Shown piece by piece: positions 12,554-19,687 of a stretch of 31,312 nt of DNA. The stretch comes from Thiohalocapsa sp964524185 (GTDB taxonomy: Bacteria > Pseudomonadota > Gammaproteobacteria > Chromatiales > Chromatiaceae). The notes beneath the pieces were generated by a model. That model worked only from the letters and a program-made list of their open reading frames with translations. It made no database searches and was not told where the DNA came from. The position numbers and the translations under genes were made by a program. Numbering within the stretch: position 1 is the stretch's first letter; each line of letters opens with the position of its first letter. Where the stretch lies: assembly GCA_964524185.1 (NCBI GenBank), contig CAZGCI010000044.1, positions 1 through 31,312 of the forward strand, in the 5' to 3' direction.

Positions 12554-14689
12554 ATGCCGCAGCGCCGCACCGCCAGCACCGACCATTCGGCCGATACGCC
12601 ACCCGCGCGCAAGCACCAGGCGCTGATCGCCGAGAACCTGGAGCTGCGCGCGCGCCTCGCGGAAGCCGAAGACGCCCTGCGCGCGATTCGCGAGGGCGAG
12701 GTGGATGCCGTGATTGTCAGCGGCAGTAAGGGCGATCGCGTCTTCTCCCTGTCGGAGACCGAGAACCTGCATCGGCTCATGGTCGAGACCATGGACGAGG
12801 CAGGACTGGCCATCTCTGCGCAAGGCCTCCTGCTCTACGTCAATGAGCGCGCGGCGGCGTTGCTCCAACGCGGGCGGAGCGGCCTGCTCGGTCACTCCAT
12901 ACAAGAGTTTGTGACTCCAGCCGACGTCCCGCGGTTACGGCGGCTTTTGGAGGCTTGCGACGCGGGCACTGCCGATGACCGCATCGTCTTCCGTGCGGCT
13001 GGCGGGGCCGAGGTGCCCATGCATCTTTGGGCGAATCGGCTGCCTCGGCCGGGGGAGACGGTGATCTGCCTGGTCGGCACCGACCTCACTCGGATCGAGG
13101 CCGACCAAGCACTCCTGGCGGAGCTCCGGGCACACCAGCAAGCACTGAAGGCCTCAAAGGCGGAAGCCTTGAAGCGCATGTCGCAGGCCTTAATCGCACG
13201 CGAGCAAGCCGCGCAGTTGGCGCAGTCGTTGCGCGAAGGGGATGAGCGGAAAGACCGGTTCCTCGCCATCTTGGCGCACGAGCTGCGCAATCCGCTCGCC
13301 CCCATTCGCAACGCGTTGGACATCCTGAAGCAACAGGATGCCGGCTCGCAGGACGCCATCGCGGTCCGCGAGATGATGGAGCGGCAACTGGAGCACTTGG
13401 TTCGACTCGTCGATGACCTGATGGAGGTCTCCCGCATTACCCACGGCAGGATCGAGCTCCGAAAGGAGCACGTTGCGCTGAAGCGCGTGATCGAGAGTGC
13501 GGTCGAAACCGTCCGCCCGGTGCTGCAGACCACTGGCCAAAAGCTCCTGGTGGATCTCCCGCCGGGCGGCCTGTGGCTCGAGGGTGATCCGACCCGTCTG
13601 GTGCAGATCTTCGCCAATCTGCTGCATAACGCGGTCAAGTTTACCGGCGCCGGTCAGTCGATTTGCATCCAGGCTCAAGTTGAGCCGGAAGGGGTGGTTG
13701 TGGTGTCGGTCGAGGACGCCGGCGCCGGGATCGCAGCGGCCTTGTTGCCGCACGTGTTCGAGATGTTCACGCGCGGTGAGCGGTTCCCATCGCAGAGCCG
13801 CGACGGCCTCGGCATCGGGTTGACGCTGGTTCAGCAGCTCGTGCAGCTCCACGGTGGGCGGATCGAGGCCTACAGCGCCGGACCTGGCCAGGGGAGCGCG
13901 TTTCGGGTCCATCTGCCGCTCGTCGCAGGCGATACAACTGCCTCAGGTGACCCTGCAGCAAAGTCCCCGGGCAACGCAGACGCCATCGCCGGGCGCCGCA
14001 TTCTGGTGGTCGATGACAATCGGGACGCCGCAGCCAGTTTGAGCACGCTGCTCGCGCTCAACGGTGCGGACGTCCGCGCGGTGAATGATGGCGCTTCCGC
14101 GCTGGCCGCGCTCGAAACCGATTTGGCTGCGGTGGTGATCCTGGACATCGGCATGCCCGACCTCGACGGCCACGAAGTGGCGCGCCGCATCCGCGCCCGT
14201 CGTGACTGGGACGGCATCCGTTTGATCGCGATGAGCGGGCTAGGTCAGGCGGCCGTCCGGCAGCGCTCCATCGCTGTTGGATTCGATCAGCACCTGATCA
14301 AACCGGTGCCATTCGACGTCCTCCTTGACGTGCTGGCGTCGCCGTCAGGCGGCGGCAGTCTGCGCTCCCCTGTGCCAGACGGCAGCGGACTTTCGGGCTG
14401 CGACATCGCGGTTGTCCGCGCGCTCGTTGCGGACGAAGCCGAATGCGACACGCCGGCCGCAGTCGCCTCTTCCCTAGTGCACGACCTGGCACAGCCTTTG
14501 ACATCAGCCGGTTGCTTTGCGCTGGCGGCGCGCACCCTGGCCGCCAAGTCGGGCGGAGGGGGCGCCGCCGTAAGCGACGCGCTCGAAGGGCTGGAACACC
14601 AGGTACAACTCGCACACGGCATCCTGGAACTGCTGCGTGGCGTCCTGTCGCAGTCCGAGCCTGGCGCAGGCGGCTGGAATGATGGCTAG
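12554..14689 (+). CDS. Hybrid PAS sensor histidine kinase with receiver and C-terminal H-box-like segment
   Basis: A 711-residue soluble protein with no membrane segments. Domains in order: N-terminal coiled coil (about 20-50, ending AIREGEVDAVIV); PAS (about 75-185); second coiled coil (about 190-230); HisKA with phospho-acceptor His242 in AHELRNPLAP; HATPase with DPTRLVQIFANLLHNAVKF, VEDAGAGI and DGLGIGL. A receiver domain follows (about 482-595) with Asp487/Asp488, phospho-acceptor Asp531 and Lys583. About 100 further residues contain SLVHDLAQPLTSAG (His643), which resembles a second H-box without an ATPase domain. It probably passes signals to the FixJ-like regulator downstream. Start ATG 12554 has no ribosome-binding site and is likely coupled to kaiB. 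Confidence 0.9.
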   Translation: MPQRRTASTDHSADTPPARKHQALIAENLELRARLAEAEDALRAIREGEVDAVIVSGSKGDRVFSLSETENLHRLMVETMDEAGLAISAQGLLLYVNERAAALLQRGRSGLLGHSIQEFVTPADVPRLRRLLEACDAGTADDRIVFRAAGGAEVPMHLWANRLPRPGETVICLVGTDLTRIEADQALLAELRAHQQALKASKAEALKRMSQALIAREQAAQLAQSLREGDERKDRFLAILAHELRNPLAPIRNALDILKQQDAGSQDAIAVREMMERQLEHLVRLVDDLMEVSRITHGRIELRKEHVALKRVIESAVETVRPVLQTTGQKLLVDLPPGGLWLEGDPTRLVQIFANLLHNAVKFTGAGQSICIQAQVEPEGVVVVSVEDAGAGIAAALLPHVFEMFTRGERFPSQSRDGLGIGLTLVQQLVQLHGGRIEAYSAGPGQGSAFRVHLPLVAGDTTASGDPAAKSPGNADAIAGRRILVVDDNRDAAASLSTLLALNGADVRAVNDGASALAALETDLAAVVILDIGMPDLDGHEVARRIRARRDWDGIRLIAMSGLGQAAVRQRSIAVGFDQHLIKPVPFDVLLDVLASPSGGGSLRSPVPDGSGLSGCDIAVVRALVADEAECDTPAAVASSLVHDLAQPLTSAGCFALAARTLAAKSGGGGAAVSDALEGLEHQVQLAHGILELLRGVLSQSEPGAGGWNDG

Positions 14690-14822
14690 CGCACGGCTGT
14701 AGCCACGATTTGGCATGGGTTTGAGCAACTGGAAGGGATTGCGGTCAAGCGGGCAGCGGACATCGGCCGCCTGTTGCATGAAGCGCCAACGACGCTCACG
14801 CCAGCGCAGGATGACGAGTCCG

Positions 14823-14828
14823 TATAAT
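14823..14828 (+). promoter_or_regulatory. Possible -10 box upstream of the FixJ-like regulator
   Basis: A perfect TATAAT lies 85 bases before the start at 14913, in the 220-base gap after the kinase gene. No good -35 is present at 16-18 bases. It suggests that the regulator may have its own promoter. Confidence 0.3.
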
Positions 14829-14912
14829 GCCCTTATGGCCAGCCGTTCGGCAGGCTGCCGACCGGAGGCAGCTCCGGCATCGGACCTGACAGATTGATCC
14901 TAGGGGATTGAG

Positions 14913-15587
14913 ATGAGCAGCGAACCCGTTGCGTACGTCGTCGACGACGATGCTGCGCTGCGTGACTCCCTCTGCATGTTGTTGGAATCGGTCTCTATCC
15001 GCTGCCTGGCATTTTCCAGCGCCGCGGAGCTGCTGCACTCCGGTGCGCTGAAGCAGATGCGCTCCGCGTGTCTGATCGCCGATGTGCGCATGCCCGGGAT
15101 CAGTGGCATGACGCTGCTGGAGCGCTTGCGCGAGCTGGGCGTCAATATTCCGACGATTGTCATCACCGCCTACGGTGACATCCCGATGGCGGTTCGAGCC
15201 ATGAAGCTCGGTGCCGTGGACTTCATCACGAAGCCCTTCAACGCACAGGCCGTGCTGGAGCTGGTGCAGGCGACCCTCAACGACGCTGGGCCCCTGGACG
15301 CACTGAACAGCGAAGCGCCGGCCGAAGAGGCGCTGGCTCTCCAGGAGGACGAACCACTGCAGCGGTATCGAAGTCTGACCCCTCGGGAACGCCAGGTCTT
15401 CCAGCACATCACAACCGGCAAGACCAACCAGATGGTGGCCGACGAACTGGGCATCAGCGTGCGAACCGCCGAGTTCCATCGTGCGAGGGTCATGAAGAAA
15501 CTGAAGGCACAAAACCTTGCGCACTTGACGCTCACGCGTGTCAACCTTCAGGATCACCTGTCGGGCTCGGTAGAGCGCGATCAGTAG
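14913..15587 (+). CDS. FixJ/NarL-type two-component response regulator
   Basis: A 224-residue protein. The receiver domain (1-120) has the acidic pocket Asp11-Asp13, phospho-acceptor Asp57 in LIADVRMPG, Thr85 and Lys107 in FITKPF. The output domain (about 150-210) is a LuxR-type helix-turn-helix: LTPRERQVFQHITTGKTNQ and ADELGISVRTAEFHRARVM. The form is FixJ-like, and LuxR-type regulators of this group control redox- and light-related genes in many Proteobacteria. AGGGGATTGAG precedes ATG 14913. It follows the hybrid kinase in the same direction, so the two are the likely cognate pair. Its targets are unknown; the adjacent photosynthesis genes are candidates. Confidence 0.9.
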   Translation: MSSEPVAYVVDDDAALRDSLCMLLESVSIRCLAFSSAAELLHSGALKQMRSACLIADVRMPGISGMTLLERLRELGVNIPTIVITAYGDIPMAVRAMKLGAVDFITKPFNAQAVLELVQATLNDAGPLDALNSEAPAEEALALQEDEPLQRYRSLTPRERQVFQHITTGKTNQMVADELGISVRTAEFHRARVMKKLKAQNLAHLTLTRVNLQDHLSGSVERDQ

Positions 15588-15701
15588 GCCAGAGACGCAG
15601 GCCCGGAGCTGGGGCGGCGTCTCCCGGCGGTGCTGGATCACGCGTCACCCGAGCCCAGCGCAGAGATCCTCACAGATTCACCACAACCTCGGATTGAAAT
15701 C

Positions 15702-15914
15702 ATGGCCTTACCCAAGAATGTCGGTGCCCGCGACCGCAATATCCGCATCATCGTCGCAACGGTGCTGCTCGTGCTGAGCTTCATTGTCGGCAGCGTGCCC
15801 TTGAAGATGCTGCTCTCGCTCGTCGCCTTGGTGTTGCTCGTGACGAGCTTCACACGCACCTGCCCTGCCTACATCGCCCTGAAGATGGACACCAGTAAGG
15901 GCGGCACTGAGTAA
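15702..15914 (+). CDS. DUF2892 (YgaP-like) small membrane protein
   Basis: A 70-residue protein with the usual DUF2892 pattern: an N-terminal KNVGARDRNIRIIVA, two hydrophobic helices (about 15-32 and 35-52), and a C-terminal TCPAYIAL in place of the common CPLY motif. Start ATG 15702, with GGATTGA a few bases upstream. The function of this family is not established; in YgaP it anchors a rhodanese domain, absent here. It follows the response regulator by about 115 bases and may be its operon partner. No gene is seen between its stop and the crtA stop at 16091. Confidence 0.8.
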   Translation: MALPKNVGARDRNIRIIVATVLLVLSFIVGSVPLKMLLSLVALVLLVTSFTRTCPAYIALKMDTSKGGTE

Positions 15915-16090
15915 GCGACCTCGGGGCGCGCCGGCCCCGCCTGAGCGCGCAAAACACGCCGCGATGTGCCGGCACCGGCGACGCCCCCTTCACCCCGCAA
16001 ACCCCATCCACTCTCGCGAGGCGATGACGTAGACCGACGCGCGACAACGACATCGAGGGCAACCGGTCTCGGGATCTCCGCAGCGAAGCA

Positions 16091-16825
16091 CTAGGCGCTG
16101 TAGAGCTCTGCCAGCGCCGGATAGGCGGCGAGATCACCGCTCACATCCTCGATCTCAAACCGCACGAACAACGACTCCGCCAACCATCCTTCGCCACGGG
16201 CACCGCGCTGGGCGCGATGGTGGGCCGTGTCGCCGTAAGCAAAGGCGCGCATCTCCGGCAGTGCGGTCCAGACACTGAAGGTGGCCAGGGTCAGCAACGG
16301 ATGCTCGCCGAAACCGATGTGATAGACGCAGCCGGCTGCATCGCGCAGGTCGCGACGGATGGCCGGCACGCCTTGCCAGAAGGCCTGCGCGTGTCGGCGC
16401 TGTACCCGCGCGTGGGTGAGCACCGCAAAGGGGTGCTGACCAACGCGCTCACCGGAATAGGCGAATGGCTCCGCGCCGTCCCAGGTGCCGTGGCCGCTGG
16501 CCGGTCGCAGCCGAAAGTGCAGTGACTCGCAGGCCGGGCCGGCCACCAGCCGCCACAAGCGGCTCTGCCGCAGCTGCGCCGTGGCGGCGGGATCATCGAG
16601 GGCGTAGTAGAGGCAGTATCGCCGGAAGTCCGGCACAATGGAGAAGCCGTCCTTGCCGCCGCAGCCTAACAGGCGGATATCGCCCGGCGGCAGGGCGTGA
16701 TCCCGCACCCAGCCTTGGAACCCCATCAGCATGAAGGCCGCCGGCGCCCAGCGCGGGCGGTAGCGGAAGAAGCTCAACTGGACTTGTCGGTGGGGCGGCG
16801 ATGGAGCTTCGTGCACGAACAGCAT
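16091..16825 (-). CDS. crtA: Spheroidene monooxygenase (acyclic carotenoid 2-ketolase)
   Basis: A 244-residue protein related to CrtA, which adds keto groups at C2 of acyclic carotenoids (spheroidene to spheroidenone). Recognisable parts are VQLSFFRYRPRWAPAAFMLM near the N-terminus, GCGGKDGFSIVPDFRRYCLY, an FHIG-like YHIGFGEHPLLTLATFSVW, and the tail RGEGWLAESLFVRFEIED. The length agrees with known CrtA (about 240). ATG 16825 is used, with a poor AGG next to it; a start a little further in is possible. It follows bchP by about 150 bases in the same direction, so it probably ends the bchG-bchP-crtA unit. Confidence 0.85.
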   Translation of the reverse strand: MLFVHEAPSPPHRQVQLSFFRYRPRWAPAAFMLMGFQGWVRDHALPPGDIRLLGCGGKDGFSIVPDFRRYCLYYALDDPAATAQLRQSRLWRLVAGPACESLHFRLRPASGHGTWDGAEPFAYSGERVGQHPFAVLTHARVQRRHAQAFWQGVPAIRRDLRDAAGCVYHIGFGEHPLLTLATFSVWTALPEMRAFAYGDTAHHRAQRGARGEGWLAESLFVRFEIEDVSGDLAAYPALAELYSA

Positions 16826-16974
16826 CCTTGGGTCGACGGCGCTTAAGTCGACGGCGCTGGGCGGTGCGAGCGGCCGACCTCAACGCTGCGCCGTCGCCCC
16901 CGAGGCCGATTGCGGTCCCGGTGTCGATGGGGCAGCTGCGGTTTTGCCCCGCCGCCGGCGCCCCCGGGGTCGGC

Positions 16975-18222
16975 TCAGGTGGTTTTGGCGTCCTTGGTGG
17001 CGGCCTTTTGCCAGGGCGATACGATGCCGAGCAGGTGCGCCATGTCCTTGAAGAAGATGCGCACATGCGCGGCCGGTTTGGCCTTCACCAGCTTTTTGTG
17101 CATGTAGGCCTGCCAGGTGAGATGCTGGATGTCCGGATCATCGCAGAGGCTGACGAAGCGCTCGCGGCGCTTGTCGTTCTTGTACCAGAACTTCTGCATG
17201 ATGCCCAAGATCCAGAATACCCGCCCGTGGTCCTTCATGAAGCGCTTGCGCGCGTTGGCCAGGGCCTTGGCGTCCCCGGTGACCAGGAACTCTTCGACGG
17301 CATCTCCAGCGAGGCGGCCACCCACCAGCGCGTAGTAGATGCCCTCGCCGGAGGCCGGCGCGACGACACCGGCCGCATCCCCAGCCAGCACCACATCGCG
17401 ACCGTTGTCCCATTTGGCTAGTGGATGCAGCGGGATGGGGGCGCCTTCGCGGCGCAGCGTCTCGCATTGGTCCAGACCGGTTTCCTTGCGCAGCTGGTCC
17501 ACGGCATCGTGCAGCGAGAAGCCCTTCAACTCCGTGCCGACGCCGATGCTGGTGGTCTCACCATGCGGAAAGATCCAGGCGTAGAAGTCCGGGGAGAGCT
17601 TGCCCTGATAATAGACGTCGCAGCGGCTGGGCTCGAAGTCGTGCAGCCCCTTGCCGGACGTCGGCGCTGGGGAGCGGACGATCTCATGGTAGGCCGCCAC
17701 ATGGGGCAGCTCCTTGGCGCCCGGGATGCACTGTTTGGCGACCGAGGACATGGCGCCGTCGGCGCCGATGACGGCCTTGGCGCGGACCTTGACCTCTGCA
17801 TTGCGGTCCGTGGCCTCCGCCGGCCGGTAATGGATCAGTGCCGTGCCATCGGCATCGCGGCTGAGTGTGGTGAAGGTGCCGTTGCGGCGCTCAGCGCCGG
17901 CCTTTGCTGCGCGCTCGCGCAGCCATTCATCAAAGGGCTCGCGGTCCACCATGCCGACGAAGCCGCCCTCGATGGGCATGTCCACGTGCCGGTCGCTCGG
18001 CGCGACCATCCGAGCGGACTGGATCTTCGCGACGAGCTGCTCGTCCGGGATCTCGAACTCCTCAATGGCCTTGGGCGGGATGGCCCCGCCGCAGGGCTTG
18101 ATGCGCCCGGGCCGGTCCAGCAGCAGCACCCGGCGCCCGCGCCGGGCCAAGTCTGTCGCCGCCGTCGCGCCGGCCGGCCCGCCGCCTATGACGACGGCGT
18201 CAAAGGTCTCTTCGGTGGTCAT
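16975..18222 (-). CDS. bchP: Geranylgeranyl reductase (bacteriochlorophyll a)
   Basis: BchP reduces the geranylgeranyl tail of bacteriochlorophyll a to phytyl in three NADPH-dependent steps. The 415-residue flavoprotein shows the FAD motif VVIGGGPAGATAATDLARRG at about 9-28, DRPGRIKPCGGAIP after it, DREPFDEWLRE, and the second FAD motif VVLAGDAAGVVAPASGEGI. A basic region KKLVKAKPAAH lies near the end. ATG 18222 has AGGTGA six bases upstream; an upstream extension to 18279 reads through repeat-like DNA. It lies between bchG and crtA in one direction. Confidence 0.93.
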   Translation of the reverse strand: MTTEETFDAVVIGGGPAGATAATDLARRGRRVLLLDRPGRIKPCGGAIPPKAIEEFEIPDEQLVAKIQSARMVAPSDRHVDMPIEGGFVGMVDREPFDEWLRERAAKAGAERRNGTFTTLSRDADGTALIHYRPAEATDRNAEVKVRAKAVIGADGAMSSVAKQCIPGAKELPHVAAYHEIVRSPAPTSGKGLHDFEPSRCDVYYQGKLSPDFYAWIFPHGETTSIGVGTELKGFSLHDAVDQLRKETGLDQCETLRREGAPIPLHPLAKWDNGRDVVLAGDAAGVVAPASGEGIYYALVGGRLAGDAVEEFLVTGDAKALANARKRFMKDHGRVFWILGIMQKFWYKNDKRRERFVSLCDDPDIQHLTWQAYMHKKLVKAKPAAHVRIFFKDMAHLLGIVSPWQKAATKDAKTT

Positions 18223-18259
18223 TGGTGTCACCTGTTGTTCGCTTCGATTATCCTCGCGG

Positions 18260-18325
18260 GGCCAAGGGCCAAGGGCCAAGGGCCAAGGGTTTGCTCGTCC
18301 TGCCTAGGCCCTAGGCCCCAGGCCC
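18260..18325 (-). repeat. (GGCCAAG)x4 tandem repeat and related GGCC-rich block
   Basis: Four perfect 7-base units GGCCAAG run 18260-18287, followed at 18303-18325 by CCTAGGCCCTAGGCCCCAGG. Both resemble the GGCCCT/GGCC core of the dispersed intergenic repeats. The two arms are partly complementary and could pair. It fills the gap between bchG (stop 18330) and the bchP start, so slippage could change leader length. Confidence 0.7.
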
Positions 18326-18329
18326 TTCT

Positions 18330-19253
18330 TCATAGCGGTAACTGGCCCGCAATCGCCGCCCGGACTGCGAAGGCGCTGATCATCATGCCGCTGACATAGA
18401 CGGTGACGCCGAGTCCGCTGAGCCAGGTGGCACGCGCCACCGGGTTCTCCAGGAAGCGCACCATCAGCACCGCCTGCACCATCGCCAGCGAGGCCACCGC
18501 CGCCGCGTGCACCGGCTGCACCCACTCGAACAGCAACCAGACGACGTAGAACTGGGGCAGCAGCATCACGGCGCAGGCCACGCGGGCGGCATTTTGCACG
18601 CCGAGTTGCACCGGCAGGGTGCGGATACCCAGCTGCCGGTCGCCCTCGATGGCCTTGAAGTCGTTCAGTGTCATGATGCCGTGAGCACCGAGGCCGTAGA
18701 GGAAGGCCAGCAGCAGAATGCGGCCATCCGGCATGGCGCCGCCAAGCATCACCGCGGCACCCGTGATCCAGGCCAGCGTCTCGTAGGAGAAGCCCACCGC
18801 CGCGTTGCCGAACCAGCCGTTGTTCTTGAGCCGCAGCGGCGGTGCCGAGTAGATCCACGCAAAGATCAAGCCGACCACGGTGGCCAGGAACACCCACAGC
18901 CCCAGTGCCGCGCCGAGCAGCAGCGACACCACGGTGCCGGTGAGTGCCATCTTGTAGCCCCAGTCGCCCGGCAGCCGCCCGGAGGGAATGGGCCGGTCCG
19001 GCTCGTTGATGGCGTCCACGTCGCGGTCGTACCAATCGTTGACCACCTGGCTGGTCGCACACACCAGCGGGCCCGTCAGAATGATGCCGAGCACGAGCAG
19101 CCCCCAGTGCTCCAGCACGTTCACCCCGGACGAGACCACGCCGCAGGTGAAGGCCCACATGGGTGGGAACCAGGTGATCGGGTGCAGTACCTCCAGCATG
19201 GCCTTGGGCTGGGGGCGCGCTGGGAGTGCTTGCTCGGAGGCCGTCTCTGTCAT
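18330..19253 (-). CDS. bchG: Bacteriochlorophyll a synthase (geranylgeranyl transferase)
   Basis: BchG attaches the geranylgeranyl (or phytyl) tail to bacteriochlorophyllide a. The 307-residue UbiA-family membrane protein carries the prenyl-diphosphate/Mg binding motif NDWYDRDVDAINEPDRPIPSG (about 72-92) and the second motif LNDFKAIEGDRQLG. It also has the chlorophyll-synthase-type WFPPMWAFTCGVVSSG at the start and about eight to nine helices. The length equals known BchG. It starts at ATG 19253; no clear ribosome-binding site or PpsR-type site was seen upstream. It is followed by bchP and crtA in the same direction. Confidence 0.94.
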   Translation of the reverse strand: MTETASEQALPARPQPKAMLEVLHPITWFPPMWAFTCGVVSSGVNVLEHWGLLVLGIILTGPLVCATSQVVNDWYDRDVDAINEPDRPIPSGRLPGDWGYKMALTGTVVSLLLGAALGLWVFLATVVGLIFAWIYSAPPLRLKNNGWFGNAAVGFSYETLAWITGAAVMLGGAMPDGRILLLAFLYGLGAHGIMTLNDFKAIEGDRQLGIRTLPVQLGVQNAARVACAVMLLPQFYVVWLLFEWVQPVHAAAVASLAMVQAVLMVRFLENPVARATWLSGLGVTVYVSGMMISAFAVRAAIAGQLPL

Positions 19254-19567
19254 GCGGAAGATCTCATCCGGTGGAGCGCCTGCAAACTCGGGCGCGCATG
19301 CGGGTGTTGGGGCTCCAGTTGTGGCGACGCTGCCCAGCGGGCAGCCTGCGGCGGACGCCGCGCGAAACGAAGCGGGAGTCTAGCCCGAAGGCAGCATCCG
19401 TTGGTCGCCGCATGCGACTCGGCTGACCGGCGTCAAACATGCTTGACGTCACCCAGACAGGGCGCCGCCCTGGGGGTTTGAGGTCGGTCAGACGCGGAGC
19501 TCAGGGCAAATCATTGCACGTCGTCGATACGATGCCGCCGCGTCCGCCTCGGCAACGATTGCACCCA
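19254..19567. other. Intergenic region upstream of bchG, no gene
   Basis: It separates bchG from the RND pump gene; both lie on the - strand, so the region is both the end of the pump unit and the bchG leader. The only structure seen is an inverted repeat GTCAA-N6-TTGAC at 19432-19447, which could be an operator. No TGT-N12-ACA site was found. Confidence 0.4.
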
Positions 19568-19687
19568 GTGGGCGGAGGGCCGAGGCGCAACCGCTGACGC
19601 GAGGACTGCACGTCCGCGCCTCGGCCTTTGGCCTTTGGCCTAGGCCAGTGAACGACCCGCTGGCGTGCCGGCGCTCGAGTCGCTCGT
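19568..19687 (+). repeat. Dispersed intergenic repeat, abutting the RND pump stop codon
   Basis: It contains GGCCGAGGCGCAACCGCTGA, CCGCGCCTCGGCC, GGCCTTTGGCCTAGGCCAGT, GAACGACCCGCTGGCGTGCC, GGCGCTCGAGTCGCTCGTC, matching the 3' two thirds of 3254-3474. It ends exactly at the pump gene's stop (19688-19690), and that stop lies where other copies read GTCGGTCTGAG. Confidence 0.75.

Noticed and set aside
16832..16858. Tandem GTCGACGGCGCT copies before crtA (16832-16843 and 16847-16858)
   Set aside because: A two-copy 12-mer is too short to call an element; it may be a small local duplication in the leader.
17425..18399. 324-residue + strand frame over bchP
   Set aside because: Shadow of bchP with no recognisable domain; high G+C DNA often gives such long antisense frames.
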